Assembly (NCBI GenBank): GCA_963718315.1
Contig: CAVQZC010000006.1
Span: forward strand, 331,218 to 395,217
Direction of reading: 5' to 3'
From: CAVQZC01 sp963718315
Lineage (GTDB): Bacteria; Actinomycetota; Thermoleophilia; Gaiellales; JAICJC01
DNA: 64,000 bases
Shown here: piece by piece, positions 42,169-50,652 of the stretch
How positions within the stretch are numbered: the stretch's first letter is position 1
How the letters are laid out: the number at the start of each line of letters is the position of its first letter
Notes under the pieces: generated by a model
What the model was told of the DNA's origin: nothing
Database searches by the model: none
The model's input: the letters and a program-made list of their open reading frames with translations, nothing else
Program-made: the position numbers and the translations under genes

Positions 42169-42304
42169 TAGTTCGGGTCGACGACCGTTCGGCGCGTGCG
42201 GGTATCGTCGCGCGGGCCGTCCAATGCATTGTATCGGACGGCGATCCACGCGGGTTGAACTCGGGCCGGGATCGCGCCTTATCCGGCAACGCCGGAAGCC
42301 GTCT

Positions 42305-43543
42305 CTAACCGCCGTTGGTGACCGGCAGGCTGAACGTCACCCGGGTGCCGGCCTGCGGCTCGCTGTCGATGACCAGGTCGCCGCCCGAGGCCTCCAGCCG
42401 CTCCCGCACGGTGTCGAGGCCCATGTGGTTCGTGGCCAGGGCGCGGGGAAGCGCGGTCGCCGGGTCGAACCCGGCTCCGTCGTCGCTCACCCGGACGGTC
42501 AGCCGGTCGTCGTCCTGGAGCAGCTCGACGTCGATCCGGCTCGCGTCCGCGTGCGTGCGCGCGTTCGTGACCAGCTCGGTAAGGCACCGGAAGGCGACCG
42601 CCTCGGTGGTCGCGTCGAGGCTCAGGTCGGAGCTCTCGAGTGACGTCTCGATCCCTGCCTCGGCCGCGACGGTGGTCAGGAGCTGCCTGCCCGCCGAGAC
42701 CAGCCCGTGATGGCTGAGTGTCGCCGGGCGCAGTGAGAAGGTCATCCGCCGCGTTCGCTCGACAGCTGAGCGCAGCAGCACAGAGACGCGTGTCAGCTCA
42801 TCGCGGTCGGCCCCGGAGAGCTCTCCGCGCAGCCGGCGGTGGACGCCGTCGACCGCCAGCACGCAGGCGCTCAGCACCTGGATCGTGTCGTCGTGCAGGT
42901 CGGTGGCGACCCGCGCCCGCTCGTCCTCCTGCGCGCGCACCAGCCGTGCCAGCAGGCTGCGCTGGCGCCGCTCCAGCTCGCCCAGCCGCTCGGCGCGCTG
43001 CTTCGCCTCCTCGGTCGCGCTGATCCCGCGGAGCACCAGCTCCAGGTGCCGCGCGACGGCCTGCATCAGAAGCGCGTCGCCCGGCCCGAAGGCGTCTACG
43101 CCCGTCTCGTAGAGGCCGATCGCGGCGACCACCTGGCCGTCGATCGCAATCGGCGTATGCAGCGCCGACTCGTACGTGTAGACGCCGTACCCTGCCCAGG
43201 TTGGGCGGCCGTGGCTGCTGGCGTGGCCTTCGATCGCCTGTTCCCCGGTTGCCAGCGCGATGCCCGACAGGGTCTCCCCCCAGGCACGGCTCATCCCCTG
43301 GATGTCGTGCCCCTTGTCGTCGACGTCGAACACGACGTACTGCTCGAGGGTGCCGTCGGGCGCCCGCCGGGGCACGAAGGCGGTGACTGACGGACACCCG
43401 ATCTCGCGCTTGACCGCCTCGCATGCGAGTCCCAGCGCCTGCTCGACGGTCTCGGCATTCGCCAGCGCCTCTGCGATCGTCAGTGCGGCCGTCAACCGCC
43501 TTGCATCGGAGTCGTGCGAGTCGGGCTGGAGGCGGTCGGTCAC
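42305..43543 (-). CDS. GAF-domain NarL-type sensor histidine kinase
   Basis: A 412-residue protein, start GTG 43543. Residues about 15-180 form a GAF domain (LTIAEALANAETVEQALGLA, VVAAIGLYETGVDAFGPGDA). A coiled linker leads to the HisKA_3 dimerisation helix with phospho-His in ARVATDLHDDTIQVLSACVL near residue 217. The HATPase domain has ELVTNARTHADASRI (N box), VSDDGAGFD (G1) and GLDTVRERLEASGGDLVI (G2). No membrane span, so it senses a cytoplasmic signal. No response regulator is adjacent. The 3' end faces the MFS gene. Confidence 0.9.
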   Translation of the reverse strand: MTDRLQPDSHDSDARRLTAALTIAEALANAETVEQALGLACEAVKREIGCPSVTAFVPRRAPDGTLEQYVVFDVDDKGHDIQGMSRAWGETLSGIALATGEQAIEGHASSHGRPTWAGYGVYTYESALHTPIAIDGQVVAAIGLYETGVDAFGPGDALLMQAVARHLELVLRGISATEEAKQRAERLGELERRQRSLLARLVRAQEDERARVATDLHDDTIQVLSACVLAVDGVHRRLRGELSGADRDELTRVSVLLRSAVERTRRMTFSLRPATLSHHGLVSAGRQLLTTVAAEAGIETSLESSDLSLDATTEAVAFRCLTELVTNARTHADASRIDVELLQDDDRLTVRVSDDGAGFDPATALPRALATNHMGLDTVRERLEASGGDLVIDSEPQAGTRVTFSLPVTNGG

Positions 43544-43553
43544 ACGCGGCAGG

Positions 43554-44213
43554 TTACAGAGCAGCACGCATCTCGCGGGCGAACGCCACGACGTGCTCGA
43601 GCGCGATCGACCGCGCCGCCGACGCGTCCCCGTCGACGATCGCCTGCAGCAGTTCCCGGTGCTCCGCCACCCGGTCGCGGAGCGGCGGCAGCCGGTCAAA
43701 CGTCAGGTGCCAGATGCGCAGGGACATGTTCAGATAGCGGTCGAGATCCTGCGCCAGGTAGGGGTTGCGCGAGCAGCGGTGGACGAACCGGTGGACGCGG
43801 GCGTCGAGCTCGATCAGCGAGTCCTGGCCGGCGCCCGTCTCGCCGAGCTCTGCGATCAGGGCCCGCGCCTCGTCCCGGTCGCGGTCATCCGCCAGCTGGG
43901 CCGCCCGCTCGGCGGCGTGGGGCTCGAGCTGGGCGCGGACGTCCGTGATGTCGGTCAGGCTGGTGATGTTGATCGTCGAGGCGAACGTGCCGCGACGCGG
44001 GTAGACGACGATCAGCCCCTCCAGCGCCAGCCGCCGCACCGCCTCCCGCACGGGCGTGCGCCCGACCGCCAGCTCCCGGGTCAGGGCGTCCTCGTCGATC
44101 GGCGCGCCGGGCTGGATCCGGAGTGAGATCAGGCGGTCGCGAAGCGCGGCGTACGCGCGGTCGGACAGCAGCTCGGTCTCGCGTCCGGCGGCGGCATGGT
44201 GTTGATCTTGCAC
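43554..44213 (-). CDS. GntR-family (FadR/FCD) transcriptional regulator
   Basis: A 219-residue protein. The winged helix lies at residues 15-80 (SDRAYAALRDRLISLRIQPG, GRTPVREAVRRLALEGLIVV, YPRRGTFAST). The all-helical FCD ligand domain follows, with Asp/His residues for a metal (ELDARVHRFVHRCSRNPYL, VAEHRELLQAIVDGD). It is divergent from the dimethylglycine-dehydrogenase-like operon and lies 10 bp before the histidine kinase start. A TGATATATCA palindrome between the divergent genes is its probable operator. Expected to respond to a pathway substrate or product. Confidence 0.9.
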   Translation of the reverse strand: MQDQHHAAAGRETELLSDRAYAALRDRLISLRIQPGAPIDEDALTRELAVGRTPVREAVRRLALEGLIVVYPRRGTFASTINITSLTDITDVRAQLEPHAAERAAQLADDRDRDEARALIAELGETGAGQDSLIELDARVHRFVHRCSRNPYLAQDLDRYLNMSLRIWHLTFDRLPPLRDRVAEHRELLQAIVDGDASAARSIALEHVVAFAREMRAAL

Positions 44214-44227
44214 CTGGTCTCCCGCTC

Positions 44228-44237
44228 TGATATATCA
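44228..44237. promoter_or_regulatory. Candidate GntR operator TGATATATCA
   Basis: A perfect 10-bp AT-rich palindrome 15 bp before the GntR ATG and 86 bp before the operon ATG, in an otherwise very GC-rich stretch. FCD regulators bind short palindromes in this position. Confidence 0.55.
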
Positions 44238-44323
44238 GATGTCTACCAGAGACCGGCCGTCGTTACAACCCCGGCCGGGCGAGAGACGGGCAATGTGCGC
44301 CGCGGGGCGCGGGAGGACATCGG

Positions 44324-46843
44324 ATGAGCACTCTGCCAGCAAGATCCCATGCCGTCGTGATCGGTGCCGGGATCGTCGGCAACAGCATCGCCTACCACCT
44401 CTCGCGGCTCGGCTGGACCGACATCGTGCAGATCGACAAGGGGCCGCTGCCGAACCCCGGCGGCTCGACCGGCCACGCGTCCAACTTCATCTTCCCGGTC
44501 GACCACTCCAAGGAGATGACTGCGCTGACCGCCGACAGCGTCCGCCAGTACCGCGAGATGGACGTCTTCACCGAGAGCGGCGGGATCGAGGTGGCGCGTA
44601 CCGACGAGCGGATGCAGGAGCTGCACCGCCGGATGGCATCGGCCAAGTCGTGGGGGATCGAGCCGGTCTCGATGATCACCCCGGCGGAGATCAAGGAGCT
44701 CGTCCCGTTCATCGACGAGTCGATCCTGGTCGGCGGCTTCTACTCGCCGGGCGTCGGCGTGGTGGACTCCCTGCGGGCCGGCACGATCATGCGCGAACGC
44801 GCCACCGAAGCGGGGGCGCTGACCGTCGCCGCCAACGTCGAGGTGCTGGGCATCGACGTCGAGCACGGCCACGTCCGGCGGGTGCGCACGACCGCCGGTG
44901 ACGTCGAGGCCGACGTGGTGATCATCGCCTGCGGCGTCTGGAGCCCCCGCATCGCCCGCATGGCCGGCGCCTCGATCCCGCTCACACCCGCCGTGCACCA
45001 GATGATCGACATCGGGCCGGTGCCGCGGTTCGCGAACGCCAAGGGCATGATCGAGTTCCCGATCGTCCGCGACATGGACACCAACATGTACGAGCGCCAG
45101 GACGGCACCGGTCTGGAGATCGGCTCCTACGCCCACCGGGCGATCCTGCACGACCCCGAAGAGATCCCCTCGATCGAGGCGGCGCCGCTGTCTCCAACGG
45201 AGCTGCCGTTCACCCAGGCCGACTTCGAGCTGCAGATGGAGCACGCGCTGGAGCTGATGCCGGAGATCGTCGGCGACGAGAGCGTTGGCGTGAAGTACGC
45301 CATCAACGGTCTGCTCTCGCTGACCCCCGACGGGATGCCGATCCTGGGCGAGACGCCGGAGGTCAAGGGCCTGTGGTCGGTGGCCGCCGTCTGGGTCAAG
45401 GAGGGGCCGGGCATCGGCAAGTCGGTCGCCGAATGGATGGTGCTGGGCGAGTCGGAGATCGACCTCCACTCCTCGGACATCGCCCGCTTCCACGAGCACC
45501 AGAAGACCCGCACGCATGTCCGCGCCCGCGCGGCGGAGGGGTTCAACAAGACCTACGGGATCGTCCATCCGGGGGAACAGTGGGCGTCCAACCGCAACGT
45601 GCGCCTGTCGCCGTTCAACGCCCGCGAGCGCGAGCTGGGCGCCGTCTTCTACGAGGCCGCCGGCTGGGAGCGCCCGCACTGGTACGAGTCCAATGCGCCG
45701 CTGCTGGCGGAGTACGGCGAGCGCATCGCCCGCCGCGAGGCGGAGTGGGATGCCCGCTGGTGGTCGCCGATCATCAACGCCGAGCACCTGGCCATGCGCG
45801 ACCGCGCCGGGATGGTGGATCTCAGCGCCTTCCACATCTTCGACATCGCCGGGCCGGGCGCTCTGGCAGCCGTCCAGGGCCTGGCGGTGCGCCAGATGGA
45901 CGTGCCGGTCGGGCGGGTTGTGTACACGCCGATCCTGTCGCCGGGCGGAGGGTTCAAGGCCGATCTGACGATCATGCGGCTGGACGACGAGCTCTTCCGC
46001 GTGGTCACCGGCGGCGCCCACGGCATGGCCGACCGCAAGTGGTTCGCCGACCGCCTGCCGGCCGATGGGAGCGCCCAACTGGTGGACATCACAACCGGCT
46101 GGTGCACGCTCGGGCTGTGGGGCCCGCGCGCCCGCGACATCCTGGCCGCCGTGACGTCCGACGACGTGTCGCACGAGGGCTTCCGGTTCGGCACCTGCAG
46201 GACGATCGAGGTCGACACCCAGCGTGTTCTCGCCTCACGGATCTCCTACGTCGGCGACCTCGGCTGGGAGCTCTACGTCCCGCTCGAGCAGGGCCAGAAG
46301 CTGTGGGACACGCTCTGGGAGGCCGGCGCCCCGCACGGCGTTGTCCCGGTCGGCATCGGCGTCTACGGCACCACCGGGCGGCTGGAGAAGTGCTACCGCG
46401 CCTACGGGTTCGAGCTGGAGAGCGAGTACAACGTCGTCGAGGCGGGCATGGCCGGCCCCAGCGTCAAGGACGAGGACTTCGTCGGCAAGGAGGCGTACCT
46501 GCGGCACCGCGAGGCCGACCCGGTCGCCGTGCTCTGCACGCTGACGGTGGACGATCACACGTCGAGCACCGGCGTCAAGCGCTATCCGCTGGGGCGCGAG
46601 CCGATCCTCACCCGCGACGGCGCTCCGCTGACCGATGCGCACGGCCGCCGCTCGTACGTGACCAGCGCCGGCTCGGCGCCCTCGCTTGGCAGCTACGTGC
46701 TGATGTCCTATCTTCCGCCGCAGCATGCAAACGTCGGCGAGCAGCTCGCGGTGGAGTACCTGGGCGAGCGATACCCGGTCACGGTGCGCACCAACGACGC
46801 CACTCCGCTGTTCGACCCGGAGAACCTGAGGATCCGGTCGTGA
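44324..46843 (+). CDS. Dimethylglycine/sarcosine dehydrogenase-like flavoprotein (FAD oxidoreductase-GcvT fusion)
   Basis: An 839-residue protein. The N-terminal half is a DAO domain: VVIGAGIVGNSIAYHLSRLG at residues 11-30 and GGSTGHASNFIFPVDHSKEM, where the His in TGHAS is the covalent FAD site of dimethylglycine dehydrogenase. From about residue 430 an FAO_M linker and a GcvT/aminomethyltransferase folate-binding domain follow (GMVDLSAFHIFDIAGPGALA, RISYVGDLGWELYVPLEQGQ). The reaction would be oxidative N-demethylation with the methyl group passed to tetrahydrofolate and electrons to ETF. Directly followed by etfBA and an EtfD-like gene. The exact methylamine is unproven. Confidence 0.9.
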   Translation: MSTLPARSHAVVIGAGIVGNSIAYHLSRLGWTDIVQIDKGPLPNPGGSTGHASNFIFPVDHSKEMTALTADSVRQYREMDVFTESGGIEVARTDERMQELHRRMASAKSWGIEPVSMITPAEIKELVPFIDESILVGGFYSPGVGVVDSLRAGTIMRERATEAGALTVAANVEVLGIDVEHGHVRRVRTTAGDVEADVVIIACGVWSPRIARMAGASIPLTPAVHQMIDIGPVPRFANAKGMIEFPIVRDMDTNMYERQDGTGLEIGSYAHRAILHDPEEIPSIEAAPLSPTELPFTQADFELQMEHALELMPEIVGDESVGVKYAINGLLSLTPDGMPILGETPEVKGLWSVAAVWVKEGPGIGKSVAEWMVLGESEIDLHSSDIARFHEHQKTRTHVRARAAEGFNKTYGIVHPGEQWASNRNVRLSPFNARERELGAVFYEAAGWERPHWYESNAPLLAEYGERIARREAEWDARWWSPIINAEHLAMRDRAGMVDLSAFHIFDIAGPGALAAVQGLAVRQMDVPVGRVVYTPILSPGGGFKADLTIMRLDDELFRVVTGGAHGMADRKWFADRLPADGSAQLVDITTGWCTLGLWGPRARDILAAVTSDDVSHEGFRFGTCRTIEVDTQRVLASRISYVGDLGWELYVPLEQGQKLWDTLWEAGAPHGVVPVGIGVYGTTGRLEKCYRAYGFELESEYNVVEAGMAGPSVKDEDFVGKEAYLRHREADPVAVLCTLTVDDHTSSTGVKRYPLGREPILTRDGAPLTDAHGRRSYVTSAGSAPSLGSYVLMSYLPPQHANVGEQLAVEYLGERYPVTVRTNDATPLFDPENLRIRS

Positions 46844-47601
46844 ACATCCTCTGCTGCGTCAAGCGGGTGCCGATGACGGGCGGCAAGATCGTGCTGACCG
46901 ACGACGCCCAGTCGCTGCAGACCCGCCACCTGGGCTTCACGATCAGCCCGCACGAGGAGTGCGGGGTGGAGGAGGCGGTGCGTCTGATCGAGGCGAACGG
47001 CGGCGCCTCCACGGTGCTGACGCTGGGACCGCCGGAGGCCGAGGAGCAGCTTCGGGACTCGATGGCGCTCGGCATCGACCGGGCGATCCTGCTCCAGTCC
47101 GACCGCGAGTGGGACGGCCAGGCGACCGCGGCGGCGATCGTCGAGGCGGTCGAGGCCGAGCGGGCGGCAGGCACCACCTACGACCTGATCTTCTTCGGCA
47201 ATGAGTCGGCCGACGCCGGCAACTACCAGGTCGGCGTCCGCGTTGCCCACGCCCTCGGCCTGCCCTGCGTGACCGGCGTCAAGGGCGTTGCCGTGGAGGG
47301 CGACGGCCTGCGGCTGGAGCAGGAGGTGCCGGGCGGGCGCGATGTCTACCGCGTGCCCTTGCCGGCTGTGGTGACGGTGAAGGAGGGGCTCAACCTGCCC
47401 CGCTACCCGTCGGTTCCCGGACGTCTGCGGGCCAAGAAGAAGCCACTCGAGACGCGCGTTCCCACCGAGGTCGCAAGCCGGGTCGAGAAGCGCAGGCTGG
47501 TGCTCCCAGCGGGTCAGGGCAAGCAGACCGAGATCCTCGGCGAGGGCCCGGCGGCTGCGCCCGCGGTGGTCGAGGTGCTGCGCCAGGCGGGGGTGCTCTA
47601 G
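46840..47601 (+). CDS. etfB: Electron transfer flavoprotein subunit beta
   Basis: A 253-residue protein, GTG 46840 overlapping the dehydrogenase stop by 4 bp. It begins VNILCCVKRVPMTGGKIVLT and has ISPHEECGVEEAVRLIEANG, IFFGNESADAGNYQVGVRVA (ETF beta signature; AMP/FAD region) and LPAVVTVKEGLNLPRYPSVP. Beta subunits accept electrons from dehydrogenases. Position implies this ETF serves mainly the demethylating dehydrogenase upstream. Confidence 0.95.
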   Translation: MNILCCVKRVPMTGGKIVLTDDAQSLQTRHLGFTISPHEECGVEEAVRLIEANGGASTVLTLGPPEAEEQLRDSMALGIDRAILLQSDREWDGQATAAAIVEAVEAERAAGTTYDLIFFGNESADAGNYQVGVRVAHALGLPCVTGVKGVAVEGDGLRLEQEVPGGRDVYRVPLPAVVTVKEGLNLPRYPSVPGRLRAKKKPLETRVPTEVASRVEKRRLVLPAGQGKQTEILGEGPAAAPAVVEVLRQAGVL

Positions 47602-48558
47602 GTGATCCTGGCGCTGGTTGAGCACTCGAGCGGCGAGGTCGACGAGGTGTCGCTGCAGACGCTCGCTCTGGCTCGCGGGCTGGGCGACGTCACCGCGGTG
47701 GCGGTCGGCGCGGGTGCAACGGATGCCGCGCCCGCAGTGGGCGCGCACGGAGCCGGGTCGCTGTATGCGGTCGACCTGCCGGGCGTCTCAGGCTACGCGC
47801 CCCGGGCCTGGGGCCAGGCGGTCTGGCAGCTCGCCCAGCGGCTGTCCGCCACGGCCGTTGTCGCCCCGGGCAGCGAGCGAGGCAACGAGGTGATGGCGCA
47901 CGTGGCGGCGCTGGCCGACCTGCCGCTGGCCGCCAACTGCGTTTCGGTGACCGCGGGCGAGCCGCTCACGGTGACGCGCGTGCGCTGGGGCGGGAGCCTG
48001 CTCGAGGAGGCCGCTGTGCACGCACCGGTGGCTGTGCTGACGGTGATGCCGCACTCGGTCGAGGCGCAGGAGCAGGGGAGCGGCGCCGCGGGCGTCGAGA
48101 GCTTCCAGCCCGAGCTGTCTGCCGCCGACACCGCCGTCCAGGTCGTCGAGCGGCTGACGGCGGACACCGGCGGCGTCTCGCTGGCGGAGGCAAAGGTCGT
48201 CGTCAGCGGCGGCCGCGGCGTCGGGTCGTCGGAGGGCTTTGCCGTGATCGAGGAGCTGGCCGGCCTGCTCGACGGCGCGGTCGGCTGCTCACGGGCGGTG
48301 ACCAGCGCCGGCTGGCGGCCGCACACCGACCAGGTGGGCCAGACCGGCACCAAGATCGCGCCGGAGATCTACATCCCCTGCGGCATCAGCGGCGCGACGC
48401 AGCACATGGCCGGCTGCAAGGGGGCGAAGCGGATCCTGGCGATCAACACCGATCGCGAGGCCTCGATCATCTCCAACGCCGACTACGCGGTGATCGGTGA
48501 CCTCCACGAGGTGCTGCCCGCGATCTCGGCCGAGGTGCGCAAGGCGAAGGGCGGCTAG
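47602..48558 (+). CDS. etfA: Electron transfer flavoprotein subunit alpha
   Basis: A 318-residue protein, GTG 47602 directly after the etfB stop. The C-terminal FAD domain shows VVSGGRGVGSSEGFAVIEEL, AVTSAGWRPHTDQVGQTGTK, IYIPCGISGATQHMAGCKGA, and INTDREASIISNADYAVIGD, the standard ETF alpha motifs. The N-terminal domain is more divergent. It forms the heterodimer with EtfB and carries the electron-transferring FAD. Confidence 0.95.
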   Translation: MILALVEHSSGEVDEVSLQTLALARGLGDVTAVAVGAGATDAAPAVGAHGAGSLYAVDLPGVSGYAPRAWGQAVWQLAQRLSATAVVAPGSERGNEVMAHVAALADLPLAANCVSVTAGEPLTVTRVRWGGSLLEEAAVHAPVAVLTVMPHSVEAQEQGSGAAGVESFQPELSAADTAVQVVERLTADTGGVSLAEAKVVVSGGRGVGSSEGFAVIEELAGLLDGAVGCSRAVTSAGWRPHTDQVGQTGTKIAPEIYIPCGISGATQHMAGCKGAKRILAINTDREASIISNADYAVIGDLHEVLPAISAEVRKAKGG

Positions 48559-48593
48559 CCGTTCTGAGCGTCCCGGCGCTGATCGCACTGCTG

Positions 48594-50555
48594 GTGGCGC
48601 TCGCTGTGGCCGGGACGCTGGCGGGGAGGCGGGCGCTGCTGTTGGTCAGGCTGGTGCGGCTGGGGCAGCCGGCCAGGCGCTTTGACGACGTCCCCGCCCG
48701 CGTCCGCAACGAGGCGGTGATCGCCCTCGGTCAGCGCAAGCTGCTGCAACGGCTGGTGCCCGGGCTGATGCACGCGTTCATCTTCTGGGGCTTCATCGTG
48801 CTGCTGCCCACCATCGTGATGGCGATGATCGCGGTGGTCGACAAGGACCAGACGATCCCGTGGCTGGGCAGCCAGGGCTGGTTTGCATTCCTGGTCGACC
48901 TGTTCGCGACCTTGGTGCTGGTCGGCGTCATCACCGCGTTCGTGATTCGCAAGGTGCAGCGCCCGGCGCGGTTCAAGGGCAGCCACCTGGGCGAGGCGGA
49001 CGTGATCCTGTGCTGGATCGCCGGCATCGTGACGACGCTGCTGCTCTGGCACGCCTCACGGATCGCCCTCGGCCTGAACGAGTGGCCGGCGTCGTGGTCG
49101 CCGGTCTCCAACGCCCTCTCGAACCTGTTCTCCGGCGGGCAGGGCACCAAGGACGCCGAGCGGGTGCTGGTCTGGGCCCACGTGCTGCTGATCCTGAGCT
49201 TCCTGGCCTACCTGCCCTACTCGAAGCACCTGCATATCTTCACCGCGGTGGTGAACGTCTTCTTCGGCCGCACCCGGGCGCGCGGTCGGCTGGAGCCGCT
49301 GGTCTTCGACGACCCCGACGTTCCCGACGACGAGATCCGTCTGGGCTCCGGCGTCGTCTCGGACATGACCTGGAAGCAGATGGTCGACACCTTCAGCTGC
49401 ACGGAGTGCGGGCGCTGCCAGGACGTCTGCCCGGCCTACAACACCGGCAAGGAGCTATCGCCAAAGCTGCTGATCATGGGCCTTCGCGACCAGCTGTTTG
49501 CGGAAGGGCCGGACCTGGTGGCGATGTCCGAGTCGGCCGAGACCGGAAAACCCCTGGTTCCCAACGCCGTATCTGACGACGTGGTCTGGGACTGCGTCAC
49601 CTGCGGCGCCTGTGTCTACGAGTGCCCGGTCTCGATCGAGCACATCGACCACATAGTCGACCTCCGCCGCCACCTGGTCATGGTCGAGGCCCGGTTCCCG
49701 GCCGAGGCCGACCCGATGCTGCGGGACGTCGAGCGGGCGTCGAACCCGTGGGGCAAGCCTCAGTCCGAGCGCGCTGCGTGGGCCGAGGGACTGGGCGTGC
49801 GGGTGCTGGAGGAGGGCGATCCTCCGCCGGAGGTGCTGTACTGGGTGGGCTGCGCCGGATCCTTCGACGAGCGGGCGCGTCAGACGGCGGTGTCGACGGC
49901 CCGGCTGCTGCAGGCCGCGGGCGTGGACTTCGCGATCCTGGGGCCGCGCGAGTCGTGCACCGGCGACCCGGCGCGGCGGATGGGGAACGAGTACGTGTTC
50001 CAGGCGTTCGCCGAGCAGAACGTCGAGACGCTGAATGGCCACGGCGTCGCCAAGATCGTGACCGCCTGCCCGCACTGCTTCAATACGCTGGCCAACGAGT
50101 ACCCCGACTTCGGCGGCAGCTACCAGGTGCTCCACCACACCGAGCTGTTGGCCGAGCTGGTGCGAGAAGGCCGGATCCGCGGCGCCGGCAGCGACCGTTC
50201 GATCACCTATCACGACTCCTGCTATCTGGCCCGCCACAACGACGTCATCGACGCGCCCAGGGAGCTGGTTGCTGCGGCCGGGACGCCGGTGGAGATGGAG
50301 CGCAGCGGCCGCCGCACATTCTGCTGCGGCGCCGGCGGCGCCCACATGTGGATGGAGGAGCGGGGCGGCCCGATCAACGAGGAGCGCGTCCGCCAGGCGT
50401 CCGAGACGGGCGCCGACACACTGGCCGTCGCCTGCCCGTTCTGCACCGTGATGCTCGACGACGGCGTGCGCTCGAGCGGGGCAGACCTGCGGGTGGCCGA
50501 CGTCGCGACGCTGCTGGCGGAGACACTCGCAGACGAGTCTCCGCCGACGGCCTAG
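48594..50555 (+). CDS. EtfD-like membrane iron-sulfur oxidoreductase (ETF:menaquinone reductase-type, HdrD-related)
   Basis: About 653 residues. Residues 1-220 hold five to six spans resembling a nitrate-reductase gamma-like cytochrome domain (AFIFWGFIVLLPTIVMAMIA, WFAFLVDLFATLVLVGVITA, VLVWAHVLLILSFLAYLPYS). Then come two [4Fe-4S] motifs, CTECGRCQDVCP near 272 and CVTCGACVYECP near 336, and two CCG domains (YWVGCAGSFDE, ACPHCFNTL; SCYLARHND, FCCGAGGAHMWM). This is the architecture of mycobacterial EtfD (Rv0338c), which passes ETF electrons to menaquinone. The hydrophobic frame continues upstream to a CTG at 48564, so the true start may be earlier than GTG 48594. Confidence 0.9.
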   Translation: MALAVAGTLAGRRALLLVRLVRLGQPARRFDDVPARVRNEAVIALGQRKLLQRLVPGLMHAFIFWGFIVLLPTIVMAMIAVVDKDQTIPWLGSQGWFAFLVDLFATLVLVGVITAFVIRKVQRPARFKGSHLGEADVILCWIAGIVTTLLLWHASRIALGLNEWPASWSPVSNALSNLFSGGQGTKDAERVLVWAHVLLILSFLAYLPYSKHLHIFTAVVNVFFGRTRARGRLEPLVFDDPDVPDDEIRLGSGVVSDMTWKQMVDTFSCTECGRCQDVCPAYNTGKELSPKLLIMGLRDQLFAEGPDLVAMSESAETGKPLVPNAVSDDVVWDCVTCGACVYECPVSIEHIDHIVDLRRHLVMVEARFPAEADPMLRDVERASNPWGKPQSERAAWAEGLGVRVLEEGDPPPEVLYWVGCAGSFDERARQTAVSTARLLQAAGVDFAILGPRESCTGDPARRMGNEYVFQAFAEQNVETLNGHGVAKIVTACPHCFNTLANEYPDFGGSYQVLHHTELLAELVREGRIRGAGSDRSITYHDSCYLARHNDVIDAPRELVAAAGTPVEMERSGRRTFCCGAGGAHMWMEERGGPINEERVRQASETGADTLAVACPFCTVMLDDGVRSSGADLRVADVATLLAETLADESPPTA

Positions 50556-50596
50556 CCGCGTTGCACTTCTGTGACCGAAACGTTCGCTTGACGGCG

Positions 50597-50630
50597 ACGG
50601 CCCCGCCCGATAACCCCCGGGCGAGGCCGT
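50597..50630. terminator. Hairpin terminator between convergent genes
   Basis: ACGGCCCCGCCCG and CGGGCGAGGCCGT pair as a 13-bp stem with one mismatch, around an 8-nt loop. It lies between the ends of the EtfD-like gene (50555) and the sigma factor gene (50653), so it can serve both. There is no strong T tract on either side. Confidence 0.6.
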
Positions 50631-50652
50631 GCCGTCTGTGGTTCGCTTTGAG

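Noticed and set aside
44243..46174. 643-codon minus-strand frame opposite the dimethylglycine dehydrogenase-like gene
   Set aside because: It covers the divergent promoter and lies entirely antisense to a clear gene; composition is a codon shadow.
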